Part shown: positions 22,476 to 34,702 of the stretch, one piece after another
Position numbering within the stretch: the stretch's first letter is position 1
Layout: each line of letters opens with the position of its first letter
Assembly (NCBI GenBank): GCA_050084515.1
Contig: CM114272.1
Span: forward strand, 28,582,001-28,646,000
Source of the DNA: Blasia pusilla
Lineage: Eukaryota > Marchantiophyta > Marchantiopsida > Blasiales
Length of the DNA: 64,000 nt
Direction of reading: 5' to 3'
Notes under the pieces: model-generated
The model's input: the letters and a program-made list of their open reading frames with translations, nothing else
Told to the model about the DNA's origin: nothing
Databases searched by the model: none
Position numbers and translations under genes: made by a program

Positions 22476-24700
22476 AGACGAAAAGACAAAGCGAGAGGCA
22501 GAGAGGATTATTTGGGAGTTCGTTCGGGAAGCCGACCTGTGTTCACGAAGTTGTGCAATTTAGAAACTCACCCATAACTGTAAACATACTTGTACAGAGG
22601 CCTCTGCTGTGTGAAATGTAGGCGATAAAGCTGTTTGGCTTTGGATTCCTACACGCGCATTCCGAAGGCCTGAGGACTTTTTGTACGATTAGAATCCATT
22701 TACTCATTATGATGGCCAGATTTGTCGATGCTGTTGAGAAGCGATCCGCTAACTGTGAAGTTAATGACATAAGTATCATGGAGGTCAATTTCTCTTTCTG
22801 TGAGTGGCTACATAATGTGCAGCTTCCACACTTGGGTCACGTTTCTTCCTGGGTCATTGGTCATGCATGACGTTCTTGACTGCGTCTTGTGCTACTTTGT
22901 CGGTGTGAAGTGTGTGGGAATTAAAGTATCCATTATCTGATCGATTTGGAGCTCGCAGGTCTGCATCTGAGAGGATCCCCACGCCGCCCTGTGCCCAGAA
23001 GCGTCTCCGTGCGTAAGACTGGAACAACGTCTTGGGCTCGATTAGTCTGGATTCTTTCTCAATTTCTCTCCACCGGTTACATATTTAATTCGCGTCAAAA
23101 CGGTAGAGCACGATGCTGCGCAGCAACTAATTCGATCGAAGGTATATGCAAGCAAGCAAGAGTGCATGACTTAAAGAGACCGGTGCGCGATGCTCCAGAG
23201 CATTGGCCGCTTTGATGTTGAGGGAAAAGAAACACCTCCGGTAGGAACCGTTCGTGCCCAATTCAGAAGGTCATGTGTTCCCACGTAGCCTCTGTCAACC
23301 TGGAAGGTACGTGCGGTGTTTCAAGGAACCGGCGCGCGCTCGCAACATGTAACATCCTCAGTCTTCTGAGTGCAGTTTCCGCATTCATTTACCGGGCGAA
23401 AGAAATGTTCTGACATGGATTCCGTTCGTGCCCAACGCAGATGGTCATGTGTTGTCCATGTCTTCCATTTTAACGCTGTCAACCAGGAAGATGCTTTCGT
23501 CTGAAAGGATTTCATGCACGGCCTGTGACTCTGTGAGTTCAGTTGAGAACAAGTGCTTCTCCTGACCTGCCTGACGCCGGCCTCCCTTCAACGATATGAA
23601 GAGCCTGCCAGCAAAAGGCTGCACATGGTAATAACCCTACCGGCCGGTCATGGACTGGCCATTGCTGAGAAGGTGTACATAAGAGCATTCACGGTTTGTG
23701 ACTTCTCTCTCTCACCGTCTGTCAACGTCTCCGTTAAGAACACTGAACTACATGGGTCCACCTCCCTCCCAGCTTGGATGTGCTTCCCCCATCGGATACC
23801 CGTCTCGTGCCTTCTCTTAATGCCACGAGTGCCGTTCTCGCATTCCACGCCTGCATGCACCTCACGGCTACAAAGCAAGCGCGACCGATTTAACTCCACC
23901 TCATCAGTCCCCATGGTACCGCTGCAAGGCTATGAATGATGTGTGGCTTCACTTCTGTTACCAGCCTGGTTACTCAGTCCACCCGCAATCTGTCCGTCAC
24001 CCGACAGTGACCACAGTACACACTCGTGTCGCCTGAATTTCCCTATATATTAGCCTCATTACTGCAAGCTTATCCACGTCCGTCAGTCGCAGCTAACCCC
24101 GTCGCCGATTACTATCCAACCAGGTCAACGACCGGTACCTCCGTATTCCATTCCTGTACCGCGTCGTTCTTGCAAATCTATTCCAGGCCCCAGACAGGAA
24201 AATGGTGTAGTGATCCTACTATGCCGGGCAGGACTCGAGAGGAAATGCAACATTGCGGACCGTCACAAGGATTTTTTATGGCTTTCGCTTGTGATTTAGG
24301 AAAGCCTACTATGGCGATCCGTGACCCATTTCTCGTGTACCTCGGCCTCTTTCTGTCGGGCCCGGGGCAGGGCGGTCTCGGAAGGTCAGCAACGACCAAC
24401 CGAAGTAAACACTGACACAGAAAGAAAAGAGCACAAACGCGTACAGCAGTACAGTCCTCGCCTGCTAAAACGCTGAGGGATAAAGCGAGAACCTGGGACC
24501 TGAAACACATGGAACTTCCAAGTCCCTTCATTCTCTCCACAGCCCCGCGCTGTCCGACCTCACTGACGTAGGATGGGGAGAAAAATCATTTACTGCCCCG
24601 ATTCGCGTCGAGTACCACCTGGAGCTCCCTAAATACAGGAAATCTCTCACCGCACGCAGCACCAACAGTGAACAGTGTCAATCTGGATGTTATCGTCGCC
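22476..24700. other. 3' flank of the kinase gene, GC-moderate, no recognised gene
   Basis: The first few hundred bases are presumably 3'UTR. Frames of 89, 128 and 129 codons (22946, 23553, 24026) show no domain. A degenerate direct repeat lies at 23247-23308 and 23419-23494, listed separately. Confidence 0.4.
23247..23494. repeat. Degenerate tandem duplication, period about 172 bp
   Basis: CCGTTCGTGCCCAATTCAG with GGTCATGTGTT and CTGTCAACC(T)GGAAG near 23247-23308 recurs as CCGTTCGTGCCCAACGCAG, GGTCATGTGTT and CTGTCAACCAGGAAG at 23421-23494. Only two diverged copies were seen. Confidence 0.6.
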
Positions 24701-27700
24701 GTGGATTCTTCAGCGTACCGTACATCGGAATGAAATGCAGTCTGGATTTTTACTCACTTGCGTTACCGCCTCTAACAACATACTACAATGAAGCAGAGGA
24801 AAAAAACCACTTAAAAGCCCCTTACAACCGTAAAAAATTTTGTGGAGACAATGAGGATCTAAAGACTTCAAAAAAATATCAAAGCAATTCGTGATTGGGG
24901 AAGACCGAACTTAAAGAATCTGTGATGGTTGTTTTCTTCTTCTCGTTCTAAACGGCACCAGTAGGACGCTCGTGCTTTCCACGGGTGAGGGGAAAGAAAA
25001 GAATTCTATGTGCCCTTAATTTTATTGGTCCTCTGAATTTAATCCGACCCCTTTAATGTAACTATTTTTTAAATTTAAAAACAGGTGTCAACACGGAGGA
25101 TGTTTTCTGATCCCATCCTAAAGTCGAGGACCTGTAAAAACTCCTCATCGTGTAGTGAAAAAAGAAACCATTTTATCACTCATCATCATTCATTTTAAGA
25201 ACGGTAAAAATATTTATTGGGTGGAACTTACGATTGGAAAAGGACTTCCAATATTTTCTTTTGAATAATAGATCTCCAAACGATGAGAACAATCATCTAG
25301 TTTCGTAGACCTTCGCTGAACAGTTAGATTTCTCAAATATACATATTTTCTTAAAGAGATCTGCTTTTCCCCACCCTTCCGCATTCGCCAGTGAGAAAAT
25401 GAGAAAGACTCGTCGTTGGAGGGCATTATGAGGCCGTTTCCCATTGCATGGAAAGTCATGGACTAAGAGCCATAACTTTGCCTTGGTACTTTGCTCTTAT
25501 GTACCCACTGAATTTCACGGTGCCTCCATTCCTTCGTCATACAGTGACGCAGAGCTTTTCCAGGGATATTGCGTGGGCCTGGTAGTTCGTTGTGACTTCC
25601 CCACGGAATTTTTCTCAATGAGTTCGAGTACGCACGCTCAAACAATGACACTCTTCAATGATGCATCCTCTCTGACTTTAAATGAGCGACTAACACCATT
25701 GAAAGATCAAGAAAGAAAGAAAATCATCGGAATCCAATAAAATGAGGGCCCCAATCGCTTCCTCGAAAGGAGTATCTCTCGAAAAATCCTTCGATATCAA
25801 ATCGGCTCTTCCTTATGATGTGTTTTGGTCCTCAATGTACCGTTTCCCACCGTACGTCGTACTCTTCGTTATGAGTGCTTCCTCATCCCATCGCGCAAGT
25901 TTTTTTCGTTTTCTTTTTCATTAGAATTATGTCATAAGAGATGGTTGTTTGTACGTTGTCATGTGAGATTATGCTGGCGTGATTATGATGGACTTAGTTA
26001 CTATACCGTCCTAATGTGATTCACGGTGAGGTGACTTTTATTTAAAAAGTTAATATGTTATAGACCTTCGTCCATTTTGCGTCGGGTAGGGTTGGGAATC
26101 TTAGGTGGTGATTGAGTGTAAGAAATATTTTTAAATTAATTTAGATCAATATGAATATTTACGTCACGTCATACATTTTCATATGATTATTATTAATAAG
26201 ATGCTCATGAATGTTATTAAATTTTAGTAAATAAATTAAACTCAAAAAATAATTTTTTAGAGAAAACTTGAAAAAATTAAGAGAAAAATAAGATCATTAA
26301 AAAGGTACGAATGCATGATAAGTGACGAGAACATCATTTTGTGTACTTTCCTAACTTTGTGGAGATCTTTAATTTCATAATGGAAAAATTTTCCAAAATT
26401 TTTAAGGGAGATAAAATTAGGAAGAAATAGTGGGGATGAATTTAAAAAAATTAATCCCCCTAAATTTTTGCAAGATTTTTTTTAAATGATAGGGAAAATA
26501 TAGGAGAAAATAATTAAATTTTACCTCCACTCCTAAAAGGTCTGAAATTAAAACTTAGAAAGCCCTCCCTCCCTCCTTTTCCTCAACTCAACTACCTCCT
26601 TTTAAGTCTTTTCCTCAAATCGACAGACGTCGCGTGAACATGCCCTAAAAGGACATGTGCCGATCCAAGGACTCAAGGAGACTCCTCCTATAAGTCCATC
26701 CTCTTTTAATAATATAGATTGAGTTTCTAGTAGTGTAGAGCTTTTGTTATTCATCTTATCATTACAATTACTTTCTTGTTGTCCCTCTCTCGTGTTGCCA
26801 TGAGTCAAGCATTTTCCAAAGAGCCTCTTACAAATCAAGAAGCAACCCTATATCAAGAGTAAAAGGATCTCGCAAAAAGGCACTATGGAATTATAAGCTA
26901 AGGAAAAAATAGAATTCATCAATTATTTTAAAATCTTCTGTATTATCTTGGATCCTTCGAAAGTGTTGAGGTAATATTTTCTCTTGCCATGTGTCAAGAA
27001 AAATTCAAAGGGGTTTTTGCAATTTGAGAAGCAATCATGTATCAATAGTAAAAAGTATTATTTATAAGGCACCATGGAAATAAGATGTGAAGTAAAAAAA
27101 TAGGATTTATGAATAACTTTAAATTTTCTATGTCTCTCATGTGGGTAAATCATGATATGTATGCCTATTCTATTAGTAAGACATAATATTCATGTTTTAG
27201 CATAGAATTATCAATTGAAATCATTCACTTAAACATATGATTCAATTCTAAGAGATAATTTGCTAAAATTCTACTTTAACTATAAAATATAGTTCTTTAT
27301 TATTATGCAACACACTTAGAGCGTGACTAAGTGAAAGAGACCTCTTGGGCCCTTTAGAGAAGGCCCTCTAATCTTTGTAGAATATAGGATCGACCCATCT
27401 TCCTATTTCTTGCAACAACTCATTCAATTTTGGTCTCTACCATTTTTCCATCTCTATGCTCTTAGGAATGATACTTGTCTCTACCATTACTCTATCCGTC
27501 CATCCCTTCCTCTCTTATGGTATTGCAGATCTTATTTAATTATAAGAGACTCGAAGATAAAGATGGACTTCTTTCCTTGCTTCTTTCAAGTTCTTTGGAA
27601 TGCAAGTTCTTTGGAATGGGTAGGGATTTATGGCCTCTTTGAGATTTCGGAGAGGGCCTATATGTCTCTATTCCTCTAGAAAGAGAGAGGGACTCCTTCT

Positions 27701-28832
27701 AATTCCATATCTCCCCTTTTTGTTCCCCTCCAAAGAAATCTTAAGAAAACATTGCAAGCTTTCCCTTGTTAAAAAAAATTGTCCCTTTCTCTTATTGAAA
27801 AATTCAATCATGCCATTCCTCCTCTCTTTAAATTATTGCAAATAAAATACTTAAAGAACAAAATTCCTATCAAGGCCTGCCTTGTTGGAAATTTATCCCT
27901 TTTTCTCTTCCCATCCCCTATTTAAAATTACTTTATATCCCCCATTTCCTCTCCTAATGAAAATTCAACACTTCAATCCTTTTTCCTCCATTATTAAAAT
28001 TCAACCTTATCTGTACTCCGTTCTTTTGTTGAAATGAAATAGGTTTAAATTAACCCTTTCTGATTGGGAATTTATCCCTTTCTCTCTTCTAGCACCTTAT
28101 GAAAATTTACCCATTTCTTTTTCCCTCCCTTATTGAAAGTATAAAGAGAAATCAATAAATGATAGGCTCAATTATATAATTATAGCATTCCAATCATCAC
28201 ACTATATACTATATTACAATTAAGAAGAAAACTCACAAATAATAGACACCTCAATGTCCAAACTTTGATTAAATTTTTGGCTTCTCATGACGATAGTGGT
28301 GATTGTAATACAACACACCCATCCTAATGTTTGGAATTTTTTTAATTCCCCCCTCCCTTATATTTTTATTAAAAAAATCATCTTGTAATTTCTTGATGAT
28401 TTTTAGTCTATATATAATTCTAATATGGAATCAAAATTTTCTCATAATAATCAAAGCAAAAAGATCACCACGTTTTGAGTTTATTCCTCTTTCTCTCTTT
28501 CATTTTGGACAGTCCCTAATTTTGGAAATTTCACACTGTTAATAGTGTTGAAGGCCTTCCATAATGTATTGTGAGAGGTTGGGTATTATTATTGTTAATA
28601 CTTTTTTACTACGGCACAAGTGATATGTTGACTCGGTCAATGGTCATCTTGTGATATGTGTGTGTAAGTTGTCGTTTGGGCTATTGTTGTGGGAGAGTTT
28701 CTTTGCTTGTTCTTAAGGGTATATGAGGTGGAGAAATGGTTGATAGTTCTCAAGAGCCATATTTCTCATGTTAAACCTAGGATGCATTTTTTCTTAGAGG
28801 ATTTCATTGGTTTGGAAGGAGGCTAGGACATG
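24701..28832. other. AT-rich intergenic sequence, no recognised gene
   Basis: Long T- and A-rich stretches, especially 26040-26560 and 27680-28500, with only short frames. A repeated phrase (AATAGTAAAAAG.. and AAGGCAC(C)ATGGAA) near 26870 and 27050 suggests a local duplication. No gene is supported. Confidence 0.4.
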
Positions 28833-29153
28833 GTTGCACAAAATTGTACAAGTTCGTTCCTAGGATAGACATGGACAGACAAGTTTGAAAATGTCCACGG
28901 ACTTGGATTGAAATAAGTGGGACCCATACTTTGAGCTCATGGTGGAAGGCAGGACAAGGGCGGGTGGGGCAATAAGGGGGGAAGGAATGGAGGTGGGGAG
29001 AGGAAGAAATGAGAAAGTGCCGGAACATTGAGGCAAGTGGGGGGGGGGGAGAGAGAGATTGAGGAAAAAATGGAAGGTGAGCCATTTCGACAAGTCCTTC
29101 CACAAGATGGAGATGAATCCATAGACATTGACATGGAGTTTGTCCACATGCAA
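28833..29153. mobile_element. Possible small TIR element (MITE-like), copy 1
   Basis: It starts GGTTGCACAAAATTGTACAAG and ends GTTTGTCCACATGCAACC. The terminal GGTTGCA/TGCAACC are inverted. An internal GACAGACAAGTTTGAAA segment matches a similar unit at 31131-31413. No clean target duplication is visible. The inside is strongly purine/pyrimidine biased. Confidence 0.45.
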
Positions 29154-30700
29154 CCTTGGGCTAGGAGCTAGGGTGTCATAGTTTTCGTTCCTTAGTGACG
29201 GAGGTTCAATAAAACAATAACGACATCATGTATTATTTAGAGTGTAGTTGGTTGTTTGTATTTTTTTCACTTGGATTTTTCGTATATGTTCTTTATATAC
29301 ATGTGTTAGTATATGTATGCAAATATTTTCATGTGATAGGAAGATTGATCTTATGTATGGTGTGGCTATGAATAACGATGTGTATGCCTACACCAATGAC
29401 CTAAATGAGATTTCTTTATTTATTAGCCTATCGGCAAAAATAAAGATTTTAATTAATTTAATCAAAGGACCATCATTAACTTAAAGTTTTTTTTTGGGGA
29501 CTTTTCTTTTGGACTTGAAGTATTTACATATCCCCCCTTTTGAGCTTAAGATTCATCTATTATTATTGGGGCTATCCAAACCTACCCTTTCCACTAAGAT
29601 GACGTTGCCAGATTAAAGCCATAAATATGGCTTTTAAGTAATAATTCAAAAATGGACATAATATATTTCTATTGGTCCTCTTTCAATGGATTCTGATTGT
29701 AAGTTCTACCCCACTTTCAGTTATGATCAACCTCTCTGACGTGCAACTAATACAATATCTATAAGAAGGCTTTGAGTAGCTCAATTATTAAGCATTAAGG
29801 GTGTGATGTATAGATGGTTAGATACTAGTTAACAACGTACCATGCCCTGTGCTATATAAGAAAAAAGGCACACTATCAGTGAATGAAGCCTCATTTTTGC
29901 ACTATGTAGCAACAAAGCAATCTCACTTCTGACAATCCCTCTCTTTGAATACTAAATGTGAATAATGAATGTAGTATTGAATGAAATCTTCCTTTGCTCA
30001 CTCAGCAATACTAAAGAACTTTGCAGTAGGTGCAATTGTGATACTAGAGTATCAAATAGGTGAAGTGCAGATTGTCTCAATGTAGGAGCAATCTAAGCCG
30101 CTTGTGCCTAATTCGTACTCATCACATATTATTGGTATGTCAAAGTATAGTCCATGGACAATTAAATTGCCCACCCCTCCACTTCAGAACTATACTTATA
30201 ACGTCATTAGTTTCTATGAGAAGTGGAGGACCCTCGTAAACACTCCACTCTTCCTAGTAACATTAACATCCCACTCTTGCCTAAAATGAAATCCCATTCC
30301 TTCCAAAAATGAAACCCATTCCCCAAAAATGAAAGCCTACTCCTTCAAAGAAAGAAATGTTGGATTCTCAATATCTACTACTTGTTGTGCATCATTAATA
30401 TAATCGGGCCTCTTACATGAGGAGAAGTCTAGATTGATGGTTCCAACTTAGACGTCAAAGGAGTCATAGTGAAATGACATAGGTGGTTTATGTAGTAGCC
30501 CTATTAGGATGATCAAACCCTATAGTGCATTAGGGTGTAGGGCACCTTTATGGCACAACCTTTGGCAACATTCAGTATTAAATGAAATGAAGAAAATTGG
30601 TAAAAATCCTAGTTTCTCAAGTAGTTAATTAGTTTGGGAGCCACAGCGGTTGTACATTCTCCTATATCGAGTTATCTCCATATTCAAGTTCAAAGAAGCT
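29154..30700. other. Unrecognised intergenic sequence
   Basis: Short frames only. Nothing links it to the repeats elsewhere in the window. Confidence 0.35.
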
Positions 30701-30713
30701 CTATGATTCTATC

Positions 30714-32630
30714 ATGACTCCTATTCAACATTCGACCATTATCGTTGAGGAATGGAACATTCCGAAGAATTTGTATGCAACCAAAAATGAGACTCGAATT
30801 TTGACTCAGGAGAATCAACTTACGTCTAAGAATTTTTCAGAGGGAGAAAGCGTGAATAAATTCTTGACTAGGATCAAAAATAGTCAAGATCAAATGGTGT
30901 CAATACAAATTTTGAATTCAAGCAAAGATTTGGCACATCGTGGCATGAGGATTTTGCCTTCGAGGTCTGAAAATTTGGTCACAACATTGAATATATGGTT
31001 ACATGTGGACTTGTCCATGTCCGTCCTAGAGCACACATGTCTATGCGGACATCCCGTACTTGGGCCCGCCTAATCTGCACTTGATCCCAAACCAAACCCG
31101 ATCTTGGGCCGGATCCTTCTTGCAATTATGGTTGCACGGAAATGGATAAGTCCGTCTATGGGACAGACATGTTTGAAAGAGTTCAGACATATCAACGGAC
31201 ATACACAGCCCGTACCTGAGCCCGCGCCATGGGCTCGGGGCCTAAAGCGGGCTGAGCGCGGGCTTAAGGCCCAAAAAAATTGGTCCTCGAGCCCCCCAAG
31301 GCTGGGTGCGGGCCACGCAATGGGTGCGGGCTCCGGGCGGGTTGGGGTGGGATCCCCGTTTACCCGAGCCCGGACATGAAAAAGTCCTCGGACACCGACT
31401 TTGTTTGTGTGCAACCTTGCTCGCGACCCTAGCTAACTTCAAGCCCTTGTTCGGCCCGCATCTAGCCCGCACAAGATGGGCACGGGAAGAAGCATGCAAC
31501 TAGTCCGCACAAGCTAGAATTGAGTTTTTTTTAAATAAAAAAAAAAAAAATCCTGGGTAATAGGGACGCGGCCAGAGTCGCCGGACGCGGCCAGAGTCGC
31601 CAGACTCGAGAGGAGCACGGGCCATGCGCGGGAGGTACATGGGTTGAACACAGGCTAGGAGCCGGCCGGTCACGGCTAGGTGAGGGCGGAATGCAGGTGG
31701 GGGTTGCGGCAGGGATGCGGGCCACTGTCCGAGGATGGGTATGGGTTGGCATGTCCGGAATTTTTTGGACAAGTTTGTTTTTGTGCAAAAATGGTTGAAT
31801 ATTCAAGTAAGACCCATGTCGTTGACTTTTGAACAATTTAGTGCAATGTTGATAGAAGAGGAAGTGCGCTTCAAAGTTAGAGAAGGAAATAGTGTTGCGT
31901 TTATTGCCAACATACAAAGGAAGGAATGATGAATATACTTTAAATTTCAAGCAAAAATTTCCAAAGAAAGCTTTGAAATTCTTTGATTTTGGTAAGATAG
32001 CTCATCTTATCAAGGATTGTAGAAAGAGGAGTTAAGATGAGAAGAATGGGTGCTTACAACCTTGGAAGAAGTCTAGAAATTCTGTAGAATTGGAAGAATA
32101 TAAGAAAGATGCTTTGGTAGCAATTGAAGACTTTTGCACACAGGTAGGACATTCCACTAAGTCAAAGAGTGAAGATGAATGGTGCTTGATAGTGGAGCAT
32201 CTAGGCATACAACCACATGAGAAGGATTGGTATAGCTCTTCATAGCCTCTACAAGAGCCGTTACTACTGTTGGGAAAAATCCAAAGTGTCCAGTAGAAGG
32301 GAAAGGGAAATTTTCTTTAGTCTCATAGAAAGGAGATGAAAAGAAATTAACAGATGTACTATACATACCAAATTTGAAGCAAATTTTTCTTTTAGTTGCT
32401 GTACTATATGATAGTAACTTGGAAATCGTTAGCTTTAGGAAATTTAGAGCAGTCATTGAGGATGCAAAAGGGAAAGTAGTCGATGAAAGTATTTGGCATA
32501 AGAATATCTACAAGTTGTATGCTTTCACAAAAATTGTCGATACAAATTTTGATATCCATAAGTTATGGATATCAAAATTATCAAGTGGTCCATCCATATT
32601 ATTCTCAAATGAAGACATAACCCACTAGAG
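30714..32630 (+). pseudogene. Decayed copia gag, protease and pre-integrase fragment
   Basis: 30714-31000 encodes LYATKNETRILTQENQL and EGESVNKFLTRIKNSQDQM, a copia (UBN2-type) gag signature. After an interruption, gag resumes at 31806 (LTFEQFSAMLIEEEVRFK). The protease motif D-S-G-A-S-R-H is readable near 32185 in another frame. The pre-integrase region reads VLYIPNLKQIFLLVAVLYDSNLEIV (32356 on). RT and integrase are missing, so it is a truncated, frameshifted remnant. The break at about 30995-31790 is filled with GC-rich foreign sequence. Confidence 0.78.
30995..31792. mobile_element. Insertion inside copia gag, containing TIR-like copy 2
   Basis: A GC-rich block splits the copia gag frame. 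Within it 31131-31413 starts GGTTGCACGGAAATGG and ends TTTGTGTGCAACC, with an internal GGGACAGACATGTTTGAAA segment, resembling 28833-29153. TTGAATAT occurs on both sides of the whole block (about 30987 and 31794) and may be a target duplication. No coding capacity is recognised. Confidence 0.45.
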
Positions 32631-32639
32631 CCCAACATC

Positions 32640-34702
32640 AATATTTACACCGGATTACCGAGAAGAAGAATTTGGTGAAGAGTACAAAGAGCAGCCTGCT
32701 CTTCCACTATGGTCATCATATCCTAAGTGGAGAAAACAACTTTTGAATGGTAAGTGAAGAGTCCTTGTTTGGATAGGTCCTAACTTTTTGTTTGCGCATT
32801 GTCAATCCTTGTTCTACACAATTTCTTTGCAAAGACCTGAAAAACAAAAATCTTCATTATGACTTCTTCTCCTTAGGGTCTCAACTCTAAATAATTTTCA
32901 CTAGGATTTGCTCCGCCATTCTTAATGAAGATTCTTTAAGAAAAACTCCTTCCTAAAGTAATTTCCTTATAAAAGATATTTCTACTCCTATATTCTAACC
33001 AAAATGCAACTTCTCAAAAATTCTTGGCATCTTAGTAACCCGAAAGGCAACCAACCAAGCATAGCTACATTTGTGCATTGGCAAGTAGAACTTTAGGAGT
33101 CACCTCTTGCTTGGTCGGCTTGGATGCCCAAATAGGGTTTAGGGTCAAACAAGATATGCAAATGGTGGAACATATGGTGATCACCCCGACTTTCGAACAA
33201 TGGATATGTTTGTGGAGGTGGGGGGCAAGAATAATGGTGGGAAAAGAAGATGTGCAACCATTAACAGCATAGGATGGGTCATTGTTAATAGCTTGCCCCC
33301 ATTCTCAAATTTCTTCTACCTATATTTCGTGTTTGAATGGTTAGGGACTATTCAAAGGTGGGTGGTTATCCCTTATCTCAAGCCGAGTGCTAATTACAAT
33401 CGATGGCTAGTCAGCATTGCTAAGTGCAGCTAATGACCCACATGTCACTAAGAACCGATGGCTACTCTTAAACTTGAGGAAGCAATTCTAGTGACCTGCT
33501 AAAATGACATGCATGAGGGTGGTTGCATGCCGCACCTATAGAAGTCCCATTCTAAACAACTCTGGAGGACAAGGAGGGAAAATTTACACGCCACACTATT
33601 CATGGCAAAATATATGTCCCTGATCTACCCACCAATCTAGTAGACTTATCTCATGGGAAATTTGCCTTTACTGGACAGTGCTACTCAACCCATAGTTGGC
33701 TTCATCAACTGAATGTGATCAAATCTCATCAAATCATTGCAACCAAGTCAAGACAGGCCTTCTTGCGAGAGTGAAATTATGGAATTTCCCTACCGACCCA
33801 GCAAACGTCCGACTGAATGCTGAAAGTTGACGAGCAAAAAAGTCTATGATTATTGTAACGAATGACATAATTGCCCCTGAATATTCGCTGAAGGCAGGTA
33901 GAAATCATCCCAACAACACAGTACAAAGGCGTCTGACTAAGTCAAGTCATCTTCTAAACCATGGTAAACCACATCCCACAGAGGCCATCATATTACACGA
34001 TGGAGAAATTCTGAACATGCTGCCATCTTTATTCTCATATGCGGACGCATTTCTAGACTGAAGGAGTGAGATAATTGGCTGACTGCATTGAAACAAAGTG
34101 GCTCTCTGCTGATATGTTGCCATATTCACAGTACTGGTACGTCCACATTCCTGTGGCCATGGTGCTTATCAGCAATTGGCCCGAACACAGGAAAGAGGCA
34201 CTGCATAGTAAAAGTTTAGCACCTAAGTTAGCTTGATGTAGGCTTATAACAAGAGAAATATTCCCTTGCTACTTGAGCACATAGCAAGTGTATATTGAAT
34301 TGAGTAATTCTCTTCTCTGTCGCCTAAAAGAAAGAATTGTATGCATTAGACTGCCAGCATTGAGGAGAGTTCTTGGTATTGCAGTGCACCAGCTCCTCCT
34401 CTTGACCAGATTGCTTGTGATTGAGTGCTTAAATAATGCAGGATGCACAGAGAAGCAAGCGAAACACACACTTGACTTGGCTTAACATGAGCAGTAGGAA
34501 TATCAAATGCAACTGCAAACAGCCAGAAAATTCACTTGAAAAAATAGCAAGTGTGATGCTCTTACACCTGATCATAGGAGAATCTTACCCCTCTGCAGAA
34601 AGATTGACCTGGCAGAATTCTGAAGTACTCAGAAGGATGAGTACCTTCCCTGTCAGAAGACATCATATGATGGTGTTGGTTACCTGCAAGCACCAGAGTG
34701 CC
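32640..34702. other. Unrecognised sequence and 3' flank of RNase J
   Basis: No gene-like frame with motifs. The part next to 34703 is presumably the RNase J 3'UTR on the minus strand; its end cannot be placed. Confidence 0.4.

Noticed and set aside
22946-24415. Frames of 89-129 codons downstream of the kinase as genes
   Set aside because: No motifs, signals or splice-consistent extension could be found.
28804-29153. Pro/Ser-rich minus-strand frames
   Set aside because: They arise from a purine-rich tract in a small TIR-like unit, in several frames at once.
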